A stretch of 36,503 bases of DNA, taken from Solirubrobacterales bacterium. GTDB taxonomy: Bacteria > Actinomycetota > Thermoleophilia > Solirubrobacterales > Solirubrobacteraceae. Both the position numbers and the translations under genes were made by a program. The stretch spans positions 1 to 36,503 of the forward strand of contig JAFASF010000134.1 in assembly GCA_019244745.1 (NCBI GenBank), in the 5' to 3' direction. Shown one piece after another: positions 30,778 to 36,503 of this stretch. How positions within the stretch are numbered: the first letter of the stretch is position 1; each line of letters starts with the position of its first letter. The notes beneath the pieces were generated by a model, which did not search any database, had not been told where the DNA came from, and worked only from the letters and a program-made list of their open reading frames with translations.

Positions 30778-30810
30778 ATGAGAGCTGTCCGTCCCTGCCG
30801 GGCCCGATGA
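30778..30810 (+). CDS. Putative 10-codon upstream ORF of the cupin gene
   Basis: ATG at 30778 opens a 10-residue peptide (MRAVRPCRAR) whose TGA overlaps the cupin ATG as ATGA. TAGACT lies 6 nt before this ATG, the same spacing seen at other leaderless starts in the window. The peptide is Arg-rich with one Cys. Translation of it would place the ribosome on the cupin start, which lacks its own clear ribosome site. Short ORFs like this can arise by chance. Confidence 0.35.
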   Translation: MRAVRPCRAR

Positions 30811-31184
30811 AGGTGGTCAAGCCGGGACCCGACCGAGAGGTGCCTCGCGGGGTCGTGGGAGGCTCGGAGATCTCGCAGGCCACCGCCGGCGCGCAGAACA
30901 TCTACATGGCCGTGTTCCGCGTGCCGCCGGGTGCACAGTCGCGCCCGCACTACCACGAGGGATGCGAGAGCGCCGTGTACATGCTCTCTGGGGAACTGCG
31001 AGTCAAATGGGGCGACCACCTCGAGGAGGAGCTGATGCTCGAGCCGCGCGACCTCGTCTACGTCCCGCCGCGCGAGACGCACGTGCTCGTGAACCCTTCC
31101 AACAGCGAGCCCGCCGAATACGTGGTGGCTCGCGACTCGCCGCTCGAGGACGCGGTCATCGTGCCCTGGGCGGAGGGCCCGTAA
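30807..31184 (+). CDS. Small cupin-domain protein
   Basis: A 125-residue single-domain cupin. Motif 1 is RPHYHEGCESAVYMLSGELRVKWG, with the metal-binding His-x-His and a glutamate. Motif 2 is LEPRDLVYVPPRETHVLVNPS, with the last ligand histidine. It may bind a metal and a small molecule; catalytic and sensory cupins cannot be told apart here. The ORF-track start inside the CDF gene is rejected in favour of MKVVKPGPDREVPRG. No strong Shine-Dalgarno; the overlap with the upstream mini-ORF may drive initiation. It ends 4 nt before the perfect hairpin at 31189. Confidence 0.85.
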   Translation: MKVVKPGPDREVPRGVVGGSEISQATAGAQNIYMAVFRVPPGAQSRPHYHEGCESAVYMLSGELRVKWGDHLEEELMLEPRDLVYVPPRETHVLVNPSNSEPAEYVVARDSPLEDAVIVPWAEGP

Positions 31185-31188
31185 AAGA

Positions 31189-31235
31189 GGGTGTTCGAGA
31201 TAAGGCGCCATATTCGCGCCTTATCTCGAACACCC
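31189..31235 (-). terminator. Perfect 20-bp hairpin between convergent cupin and SDR genes
   Basis: GGGTGTTCGAGATAAGGCGC (31189-31208) and its exact reverse complement (31216-31235) flank a 7-nt loop, CATATTC. Read on the minus strand, the stem is followed by CTCTTTTAC, a short T-run, so it suits termination of the SDR gene. No T-run follows on the plus strand. The SDR stop codon lies inside the stem, which is unusual. A perfect stem this long is also compatible with a REP-like element. Confidence 0.7.
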
Positions 31236-31802
31236 CCGCGCCTCCCCGAGCGATAGCCGGCACCCGCTGAAGTAATCCCCGGCCGGCGAGACCAAATAGC
31301 AGACGATGCCCGCCACGTCCTGGTCGGTGGTCCGCGCGCCCGGGGCAACCATCGTCACGGTGATCTGATGGCGCGCCCACTCGACCGACAGCGTCCGCGT
31401 GAGATTCTCGAGCGCCGCGCGGATCGGTTCGGCGAACGCGCCGGCGCCCGCGCGCGGACCTATCAACACGATCTTGCCGCCGCGCCCGCTGGGGATCAGC
31501 TCTCCGGTCGCGAGCTCATGGATCGCCACCCAGGCTTGTTCGAGCGCGGTCCGGAGCCCTTTCGACCCGCCACCGGCGAACGCCGCGGACGCGTCATACA
31601 CGAGCGCGTGCAGCGGCGCCCGCGCGCGAGCCCAAGACCCGACCACCTCGCCGGCGATCGCCTGCTCGACGTCGGGCTCGAACCGCTCCGTGCGAGCGCC
31701 CAGCTTCACCAGCGACTCCCGGAGCGCCGCTGGGACGCCCCCCGCCACCGCGACCGACCGACCCTCGAGAAGACCTTCGCGCAGCAGCGTCATCGGCGAC
31801 AC
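31221..31802 (-). CDS. Degenerate short-chain dehydrogenase (probable pseudoenzyme)
   Basis: A 193-residue SDR-fold protein. The later part is recognisable: [14 protein letters not shown] (strand and loop), then [32 protein letters not shown], then [25 protein letters not shown]. But the N-terminal cofactor glycine motif is missing ([14 protein letters not shown]), and the catalytic YxxxK is AxxxR (AEPIR). The substrate loop after APG is deleted. Loss of both sites makes catalysis unlikely; it may be a structural partner. GTG 31802 is preceded by GAGGAG at good spacing, so it is translated. It is divergent from the acyl-CoA synthetase gene. Its stop falls inside a perfect hairpin. Confidence 0.8.
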   Translation of the reverse strand: MSPMTLLREGLLEGRSVAVAGGVPAALRESLVKLGARTERFEPDVEQAIAGEVVGSWARARAPLHALVYDASAAFAGGGSKGLRTALEQAWVAIHELATGELIPSGRGGKIVLIGPRAGAGAFAEPIRAALENLTRTLSVEWARHQITVTMVAPGARTTDQDVAGIVCYLVSPAGDYFSGCRLSLGEARGCSR

Positions 31803-31864
31803 GCTATCTCCTCGACCTCGTAGCGGACGAGTACGATCGTGCGCGGAGACGGAAGGAGCAGAGG

Positions 31865-33511
31865 ATGACGTTGTCCTATTCGCACGGCGCCTTTGACGAA
31901 CCGCTACTCGGCGAGACGATCGCCCACAACCTGGAACGGACGGTCGCGCGCGTGCCGGATAGCGACGCGCTCGTGTCCTGCCCGCAGAACGCCCGGTTTA
32001 CATACGCTCAGTTCAACGGGGCCGTCGACCGGCTGGCCGCAGGCATGCTCACAGGCGGGCTGCGCAAGGGCGATCGAGTCGGCGTCTGGAGCCCGAACCG
32101 GGCCGAATGGGTGCTCGTCCAGTACGCCACGGCCAAGCTGGGGGTGATTCTCGTCAACGTCAATCCCGCATACCGGACCAACGAGCTCGAGTACGCGCTC
32201 GCACAGTCGGGATGCCGCTGGATCCTGTCCGCGCAGGAGTCCCGCGGCTCGGATTTCGTGGCCATGGTCGACCAGATAAGAGGATCGGTGGGCTCGCTCG
32301 AGCGCGCCGTGTTCTTCGATACGGACGAGTGGGAGGAGCTCGCGGACGGGAGCGGAGGCGGAGGAGCCGCCCATGACGCGATCCAAGCCTCGATGGAAGA
32401 GCTCGACTTCGACGACCCCATCAACATCCAGTACACGAGCGGCACGACTGGCTTTCCCAAGGGCGCGACGCTGACGCACCACAACATCCTCAACAACGGG
32501 TTCTTCGTCGGGGAGCTGCTCGGTTACTCCGAACGCGATCGGGTGTGCATTCCGGTGCCTCTGTATCACTGCTTCGGGATGGTGCTGGGCAACCTGGCGG
32601 CAACCTCGCACGGCGCCTGCATGGTCTACCCGGAGCAGACGTTCGAACCCGAGGCGACGCTCACGGCGTGCGCGCAGGAGCGGTGCACGAGCCTGTACGG
32701 CGTGCCGACCATGTTCATCGCCGAGCTCGGCCTGGCGAACTTCGGCGACTACGATCTGGGCGCGCTGCGGACCGGGATCATGGCGGGCTCTCCATGTCCG
32801 ATCGAGGTGATGAAGCGGGTCTCCTCCGACATGGGGATCGACGAGATGGGGATCGCGTTCGGGATGACCGAGACCTCGCCGGTGACGACTCAGGTGCGTC
32901 GCGACGACACGCTCGAGAACCGGTGCGGGACGGTTGGCCAGGTCATGCCACACACCGAGATCAAGATCGTCGATCCGGCCACCGGACGGACCGTGCCCCG
33001 GGGTGAACCGGGAGAGTTCCTGGCGCGCGGCTACGCGGTGATGCGGGGCTACTGGAACGATCCCGAGCGAACCGCTGAGGCGATCGACGCCCAGCGCTGG
33101 ATGCACACCGGTGACCTCGCCACCATGGACGAGCGGGGCTACGTCCGTGTGGTCGGCCGGATCAAAGACATGATCATCCGCGGCGGCGAGAACGTATACC
33201 CCCGCGAGATCGAGGAATTCCTCTACACGCACCCCGAGATCGCCGACGTACAGGTAATCGGGGTTCCCGACGAACGCTATGGCGAAGAACTGATGGCCTG
33301 GATCGTCATCCGCCCGGGATCGAGGCTGACCGAGGAGGCGGTGCGTGAGTTTTGCCGGGGCCAGATCGCCCACTTCAAGATCCCCCGCTACGTGAAGTTC
33401 GTCGAGTCCTTCCCGATGACCGTCACCGGCAAGGTGCAGAAGTTCAAGATGCGCGAGGAGGCGATCGACGAGCTTGGGCTGGCCGGCGCGGCGGCGATCG
33501 CTACGGCATAG
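31865..33511 (+). CDS. Fatty-acyl-CoA synthetase (AMP-binding, ANL superfamily)
   Basis: A 548-residue adenylating enzyme that activates a carboxylic acid to its CoA ester. Motifs: the P-loop [12 protein letters not shown] (near residue 190), the adenine motif GMTETSP (near 333), the hinge region [19 protein letters not shown] (near 430) and the catalytic lysine in [11 protein letters not shown] (near 523). The close fit to medium-chain fatty-acid ligases, with [13 protein letters not shown], suggests medium- or long-chain substrates. A strong ribosome site (GGAAGGAGCAGAGG) precedes the ATG. It ends with an 11-nt tail-to-tail overlap with the PlsC-type gene. Acyl-CoA products could feed the acyltransferase or the acyl-CoA dehydrogenase nearby. 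Confidence 0.95.
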   Translation: MTLSYSHGAFDEPLLGETIAHNLERTVARVPDSDALVSCPQNARFTYAQFNGAVDRLAAGMLTGGLRKGDRVGVWSPNRAEWVLVQYATAKLGVILVNVNPAYRTNELEYALAQSGCRWILSAQESRGSDFVAMVDQIRGSVGSLERAVFFDTDEWEELADGSGGGGAAHDAIQASMEELDFDDPINIQYTSGTTGFPKGATLTHHNILNNGFFVGELLGYSERDRVCIPVPLYHCFGMVLGNLAATSHGACMVYPEQTFEPEATLTACAQERCTSLYGVPTMFIAELGLANFGDYDLGALRTGIMAGSPCPIEVMKRVSSDMGIDEMGIAFGMTETSPVTTQVRRDDTLENRCGTVGQVMPHTEIKIVDPATGRTVPRGEPGEFLARGYAVMRGYWNDPERTAEAIDAQRWMHTGDLATMDERGYVRVVGRIKDMIIRGGENVYPREIEEFLYTHPEIADVQVIGVPDERYGEELMAWIVIRPGSRLTEEAVREFCRGQIAHFKIPRYVKFVESFPMTVTGKVQKFKMREEAIDELGLAGAAAIATA

Positions 33512-34313
33512 GACGCGCGCGGCGACTCGTGGCGGCCGCCCCCTCCCTTCCCCGCGCGGCTCGCAGGCGCTCGCGCGCCACCCGCGCCGCCCCCTTGCGA
33601 CCGATCCGCCCGAGCTCGGAGTGTAGCTCGCGGATTCTGCCGAGGATCAGATCCGCTGCCTGCTGCTGCTGCTCGCGCGTGCTGTTCTCGATCGCCGCAA
33701 ATTTGAGCGGCGCACCGAATTGGACCGTCACCTGGGGGAACCGCAGCCGCTTCCAGTTACGCACCTGGTGTGAGCCGAGGATCGCCACCGGAACGACCGG
33801 AGCGCCCGCCTCGAGCGCCAACCGGCCGATCCCCGGCCTGGCCTCATCCGCGATCTTGCCCGTGCGCGAGCGCCCGCCTTCGCAGTACATCACCACCACA
33901 CCTCCCCGGCCGAGGATGGTGAACGAGGTGGTGAAGGCGTCTTCGTCGTGATAACCGCGGCGAACCGGGAACACACCGCCGTGGGTGAACAACCACGTCT
34001 GCGCCCTGCCGCCGAACAACTGGGACTTGGCCATGAACTGCACCCGGCGGCGGATGAACGCGCCGGTGAAGAAGTGGTCCATGAACGAGGCGTGGTTCGG
34101 CGCCAGGATCACGGGGCCGTTGGGAACGTACTCGGTGCCGAACGCTCGCGCGCGGTAGGTGATCAACGCGTGGACGACCGTCGCGATCCTCGCCACCTCG
34201 TATGCCGGCCCCGGAGGACCGGCCCGCGTGCGCGCGTGGAACGGATCGAAGTACTCCTTCGGTCTCGGATCCTTGTAGACCTGCGGCCTGAGCTCTACGT
34301 CCGTTGACGGCAC
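33501..34313 (-). CDS. 1-acylglycerol-3-phosphate acyltransferase family protein (PlsC-like)
   Basis: A 270-residue acyltransferase. Motif I is APNHASFMD (H74, D79), motif II is GGVFPVRRG, and motif III is CEGGRSRTG (E145, R148), with the usual EGTRS altered to EGGRS. Motif IV is [12 protein letters not shown]. It probably transfers an acyl chain to lysophosphatidic acid or a related lipid at the membrane's inner face. The start is GTG ([12 protein letters not shown]); an N-terminal stretch rich in Pro and Tyr precedes the fold. The C-terminal 35 residues are Arg/Ala-rich and basic. Convergent with the acyl-CoA synthetase gene. Confidence 0.93.
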   Translation of the reverse strand: MPSTDVELRPQVYKDPRPKEYFDPFHARTRAGPPGPAYEVARIATVVHALITYRARAFGTEYVPNGPVILAPNHASFMDHFFTGAFIRRRVQFMAKSQLFGGRAQTWLFTHGGVFPVRRGYHDEDAFTTSFTILGRGGVVVMYCEGGRSRTGKIADEARPGIGRLALEAGAPVVPVAILGSHQVRNWKRLRFPQVTVQFGAPLKFAAIENSTREQQQQAADLILGRIRELHSELGRIGRKGAARVARERLRAARGREGAAATSRRARPMP

Positions 34314-34395
34314 CGCGTGTACACCTACCCCGCGGCGTGCCGTACGTCACGCTTCGGGCGCGCTCGCGGCGTGCTCGACTGCGCCGCGGCGAGAC

Positions 34396-34410
34396 GGGGA
34401 ATATCTCCCC
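34396..34410 (+). promoter_or_regulatory. Short inverted repeat ahead of the aldo/keto reductase
   Basis: GGGGA-ATATC-TCCCC ends 2 nt before the ATG. It may be an operator or a small stem that covers the start. GAATAT within it is a possible leaderless -10 (8 nt from the ATG). No ribosome site is otherwise present. Confidence 0.35.
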
Positions 34411-34412
34411 CT

Positions 34413-35249
34413 ATGACGACTAAAACGACGCTGGTCCCCTCGCTGCACCTGAACGACGGAAGGCAAATCCCCCAGCTCGGCTTCGGCGTTTTCCAGGTGC
34501 CGCCGGAGGACACGGCCGAGATCGTCGCGCACGCGCTACGCACCGGATACCGCTCGATCGACACGGCTGCCATGTACGACAACGAGGCGGGCGTCGGCGA
34601 AGCGATCGCGCGCAGCGAGTTGGATCGCACGGAGGTGTTCATCACCACCAAGGTCTGGAGCAGCGACCACGGCCACGACGCGGCGCTCCGGGCGTTCGAG
34701 CGCAGCCTGGAGCGGCTGGGGCAGGATTACGTTGACCTGTACCTGATCCACTGGCCGGCGCCGGCGCAGGGCAAGTACGTCGAGACCTGGCAGGCGCTGA
34801 CCGAGCTGAACGCCGAAGGGCGCGCGCGGTCGATCGGAGTGTCCAATTTCCAGCCCGAGCATCTCGATCGGATCATCGACGCGACCGGCGTGGTTCCGAC
34901 CGTCAACCAGATCGAGCTGCACCCGCGCCTCCAGCAGCGCCAACTGCGCCGTTATCACGACGAGCACAACATCCGGACCGAGGCGTGGAGCCCACTCGGC
35001 AAGGGCACCCTGCTCGGCGATCCGACGATCGAGTCGATCGCCTCGCGCCTACGTCGCACGCCGGCGCAGATCGTGCTGCGCTGGCACATTCAGCTCGGAA
35101 ACGTCGTGATCCCGAAGTCCGTCACGCCCGGGCGCATCGAAGAGAACTTCCAGATCTTCGACTTCGAGCTGACCGAAGATCAGATGCGCGAGGTGGAGCA
35201 GCTCGACAGCGGCGAGCGCACCGGGCCTGACCCGGATACGTTCGGCTAG
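34413..35249 (+). CDS. Aldo/keto reductase (AKR5-like, 2,5-diketo-D-gluconate reductase type)
   Basis: A 278-residue NADPH-dependent reductase of carbonyls. The catalytic tetrad is complete: D50 and Y55 (SIDTAAMYDNEAGVGEA), K80 (ITTKVWSSD) and H113 (LYLIHWP). The family signature GVSNFQPEHLD and the C-terminal NADP-binding VIPKSVTPGRIEENFQIFDF are present. Length is normal. The start MTTKTTLVPSLHLNDG is preferred over the ORF-track extension, which reads through the promoter region. Substrate range in this family is broad, so no specific role is assigned. It is divergent from the PlsC gene and convergent with a small membrane-protein gene 9 nt away. Confidence 0.93.
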   Translation: MTTKTTLVPSLHLNDGRQIPQLGFGVFQVPPEDTAEIVAHALRTGYRSIDTAAMYDNEAGVGEAIARSELDRTEVFITTKVWSSDHGHDAALRAFERSLERLGQDYVDLYLIHWPAPAQGKYVETWQALTELNAEGRARSIGVSNFQPEHLDRIIDATGVVPTVNQIELHPRLQQRQLRRYHDEHNIRTEAWSPLGKGTLLGDPTIESIASRLRRTPAQIVLRWHIQLGNVVIPKSVTPGRIEENFQIFDFELTEDQMREVEQLDSGERTGPDPDTFG

Positions 35250-35258
35250 GCCTGCGGG

Positions 35259-35420
35259 CTAGATCCCGCCCCGGGCGACGATCAACGCGCCGAGCGCCGC
35301 GGCGATCAGCAACGCCACGACGAGCAACGGTAGCGCCAGCCCGAGCGCCGGCCGCGTCGGCCGGCGACGCGCCAGGTCACGCCGCGAAACCGAGCTGATG
35401 AAGACGCTCTTTCCCTCCAT
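35259..35420 (-). CDS. Small single-pass membrane protein of unknown function
   Basis: A 53-residue protein starting at ATG 35420 (MEGKSVFISSVSRR), with AAGGGAG just upstream. The longer ORF-track version starts at TTG and would overlap the promoter. A basic N-terminal half (RRDLARRRPTRP) leads into one hydrophobic span (LALPLLVVALLIAAALGALIV), so the N-terminus should be cytosolic. I recognise no family. A convincing promoter upstream (TTGACT/TTTGAT) supports it being expressed. Confidence 0.6.
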   Translation of the reverse strand: MEGKSVFISSVSRRDLARRRPTRPALGLALPLLVVALLIAAALGALIVARGGI

Positions 35421-35436
35421 CTCCCTTCCCACGAGG

Positions 35437-35466
35437 ATCAAAGACCAAAAGGCGAGGTTCAGTCAA
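35437..35466 (-). promoter_or_regulatory. Promoter of the small membrane protein gene
   Basis: On the minus strand, TTGACT (35466-35461) and TTTGAT (35442-35437) are separated by 18 nt. A leader of about 10 nt with a GGAAGGGAG ribosome site follows. Confidence 0.55.
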
Positions 35467-35583
35467 GCGGGCGGTCCGGACGGAACCCGGAAATAGGCGG
35501 GAATCGCCCGTGCTCATCCGGGCGCTTCACCGGCCGCGGCTATCCTGCCGCACCAATGCACCCACACAGGAGGACCGGTTAGG

Positions 35584-35796
35584 TTGCCCGAGATCGAGGC
35601 CCACATCACGGGAACCGTCTGGAAGATCGAGGTCGAGGTCGGGGACAACGTCGAAGAGGGCGACACGGTCGTGATCCTCGAGTCGATGAAGATGGAGATG
35701 CCGGTGGAGGCCGAGGACCCCGGAGTGGTGAGCGAGATTCTGTGCCGAGAGGGCCAGTCGGTTTCCGAGGGCGATCCGCTCGTTGTCCTCGAGTAG
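35584..35796 (+). CDS. Stand-alone biotin/lipoyl carrier protein (biotin carboxyl carrier)
   Basis: A 70-residue protein that is essentially one biotinyl domain. The biotin-attachment lysine is K36 in VILESMKMEMPV (the MKM motif), with the preceding GDNVEEGDTVVILE turn and a closing GDPLVVLE. The start is TTG (MPEIEAHITGTV) with AGGAGG 10 nt upstream. Biotin carriers this small are separate subunits for acyl-CoA carboxylases in many actinobacteria. It could serve the CT subunit encoded at 24.6-26.2 kb, whose carrier is not in its own operon (inference). The 3' end overlaps the enoyl-CoA hydratase start by 14 nt, so they are coupled. Confidence 0.9.
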   Translation: MPEIEAHITGTVWKIEVEVGDNVEEGDTVVILESMKMEMPVEAEDPGVVSEILCREGQSVSEGDPLVVLE

Positions 35797-36503
35797 CCCC
35801 GGCGGACGCCTCCTGCTGGACGAGCCGGCATCCGGCGTCGCGCGCCTGACGATCTCCAATCCGGGCCGGCGCGGCGCCCTCGATCGCACCATCCTCGACG
35901 GCTTCGCCTCCACCCTGCCGCGGCTCGACGCCCGCTGCGTGATCATCACCGGCGAGGAGAACGCGTTCTCGGCGGGCTACGACCTCGGGGACATCTCCCA
36001 ATTGGAGGGGTTCGCCGAGGAGGCCGAGAAGCTCATCGCGCATCCGTTCGCCGCCGCGCTCGACGCCGTCGAGGCGTATCCGTACCCGACCGTCGCCGCG
36101 CTCAACGGCCACGCGATCGGCGGCGGCCTCGAGCTCGCGCTGGCCTGCGACCTGCGGATCGCCGCTTCCACGATCGCTCTCGCGATGCCGCCCGCCAAGC
36201 TCGGGCTCGTCTACTCGCACACCGGAATCCGCAGGTTCATCGACGCCATCGGAGTGGCGCGAACGCGCGAGCTGTTCCTGGTCGGCCGGCGGATCGACGC
36301 CCGTACGGCCCGGTCGTGGGGACTGGTCAACGCGGTTGCAGAGGAGTGGCGCCTAGGCGAGGAGGCGCTCGAACTCGCCGTCGAGATCGCCGGCAATGCT
36401 CCGCTCGCTCAGCGCGGCAACAAGCGCGTCATCCGCGCCGTGCAGGACGCCGGCGCCCGGCTGGACCCGGACACCGAACGCGAGCTGATCGAGCTTCGAA
36501 GGG
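35783..36503 (+). CDS. Enoyl-CoA hydratase/isomerase family protein, 3'-truncated by the window edge
   Basis: An open frame with no stop to the window end; it is absent from the ORF track because it is unfinished. I place the start at TTG 35783 (MSSSSPGGRLLLDEP), overlapping the biotin carrier gene. About 240 residues are visible, so only a short C-terminal piece is missing. Crotonase-fold motifs are FSAGYDLGDI and NGHAIGGGLELALACDLRIAA (oxyanion hole), followed by AMPPAKLGLVY. The first catalytic glutamate position reads PAKLG, without glutamate; the second is probably the E in TRELFLVGRR. That pattern fits a crotonase-family isomerase or hydrolase as well as a hydratase. Translationally coupled to the carrier. 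Confidence 0.88.
   Translation, partial: MSSSSPGGRLLLDEPASGVARLTISNPGRRGALDRTILDGFASTLPRLDARCVIITGEENAFSAGYDLGDISQLEGFAEEAEKLIAHPFAAALDAVEAYPYPTVAALNGHAIGGGLELALACDLRIAASTIALAMPPAKLGLVYSHTGIRRFIDAIGVARTRELFLVGRRIDARTARSWGLVNAVAEEWRLGEEALELAVEIAGNAPLAQRGNKRVIRAVQDAGARLDPDTERELIELRR

Noticed and set aside
30962-31380. ORF-track proteins crossing the 31.2 kb hairpin on both strands with similar peptides ([12 protein letters not shown] / [12 protein letters not shown])
   Set aside because: The similarity of the peptides is a consequence of the perfect inverted repeat, not of a duplicated gene.
1-36503. CRISPR array, tRNA or rRNA
   Set aside because: No regularly spaced identical repeats, cloverleaf-like stretches or rRNA-like sequence were seen; a tRNA-specific scan was not possible by eye.

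Overview
The window is about 70% GC by eye, densely packed, and reads like chromosomal DNA of a high-GC Gram-positive. A PimA-like glycosyltransferase, a HemQ-type coproheme decarboxylase, a holin-X/DUF3618/DUF4235 membrane-protein set and frequent leaderless-looking starts point to Actinomycetota. Thermoleophilia (Solirubrobacterales or Gaiellales) is my best guess, from gene content only. I saw no rRNA, tRNA, CRISPR array, transposase or phage gene. Both ends cut through genes.

Left part (1-9 kb): a 5'-truncated cobalamin-dependent methionine synthase (metH); a DUF1326-DUF2182 pair; a divergent Fe/Mn superoxide dismutase; a two-domain PimA-like glycosyltransferase/LPG-synthase-type membrane protein. 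Next come hemQ, a CxxC-less thioredoxin-reductase-like ferredoxin-NADP reductase and an AlkA-like DNA glycosylase, all translationally coupled. From 10.9 to 12 kb lies an iron-sulfur trafficking set (A-type carrier, BolA, CGFS glutaredoxin), followed by a secreted S55-type peptidase homologue.

Middle part (13.8-19.2 kb): mtnA is fused by stop/start overlaps to two zinc alcohol dehydrogenases. A mini-glutaredoxin, an HpnA-like epimerase and a DegV protein follow.

From 19.2 to 28.3 kb an eleven-gene minus-strand operon runs: enoyl-CoA hydratase, acyl-CoA carboxylase CT subunit, BKACE, type III CoA-transferase/racemase, MerR, nitrilase-type amidase, TetR and four small membrane proteins. Almost every junction is a 1-11 nt overlap. 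It is divergent from an isovaleryl-CoA-dehydrogenase-like acyl-CoA dehydrogenase, and a 16-nt palindrome sits in the shared promoter. The set resembles a leucine/isovalerate (liu) operon in which HMG-CoA lyase is absent and BKACE plus a CoA-transferase are present.

Right part (28.3-36.5 kb): a cytoplasmic papain-fold protein, AlgH/YqgE, a CDF metal exporter, a cupin preceded by a 10-codon upstream ORF, a degenerate SDR, an acyl-CoA synthetase, a PlsC-type acyltransferase, an aldo/keto reductase, a small membrane protein, a stand-alone biotin carrier and a truncated enoyl-CoA hydratase.

Three intergenic palindromic structures stand out: paired 41-nt hairpins at 10.73-10.82 kb, a 163-nt nested palindrome at 18.1-18.27 kb, and a perfect 20-bp hairpin at 31.2 kb. 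All family assignments come from motifs read by eye; no search was run.
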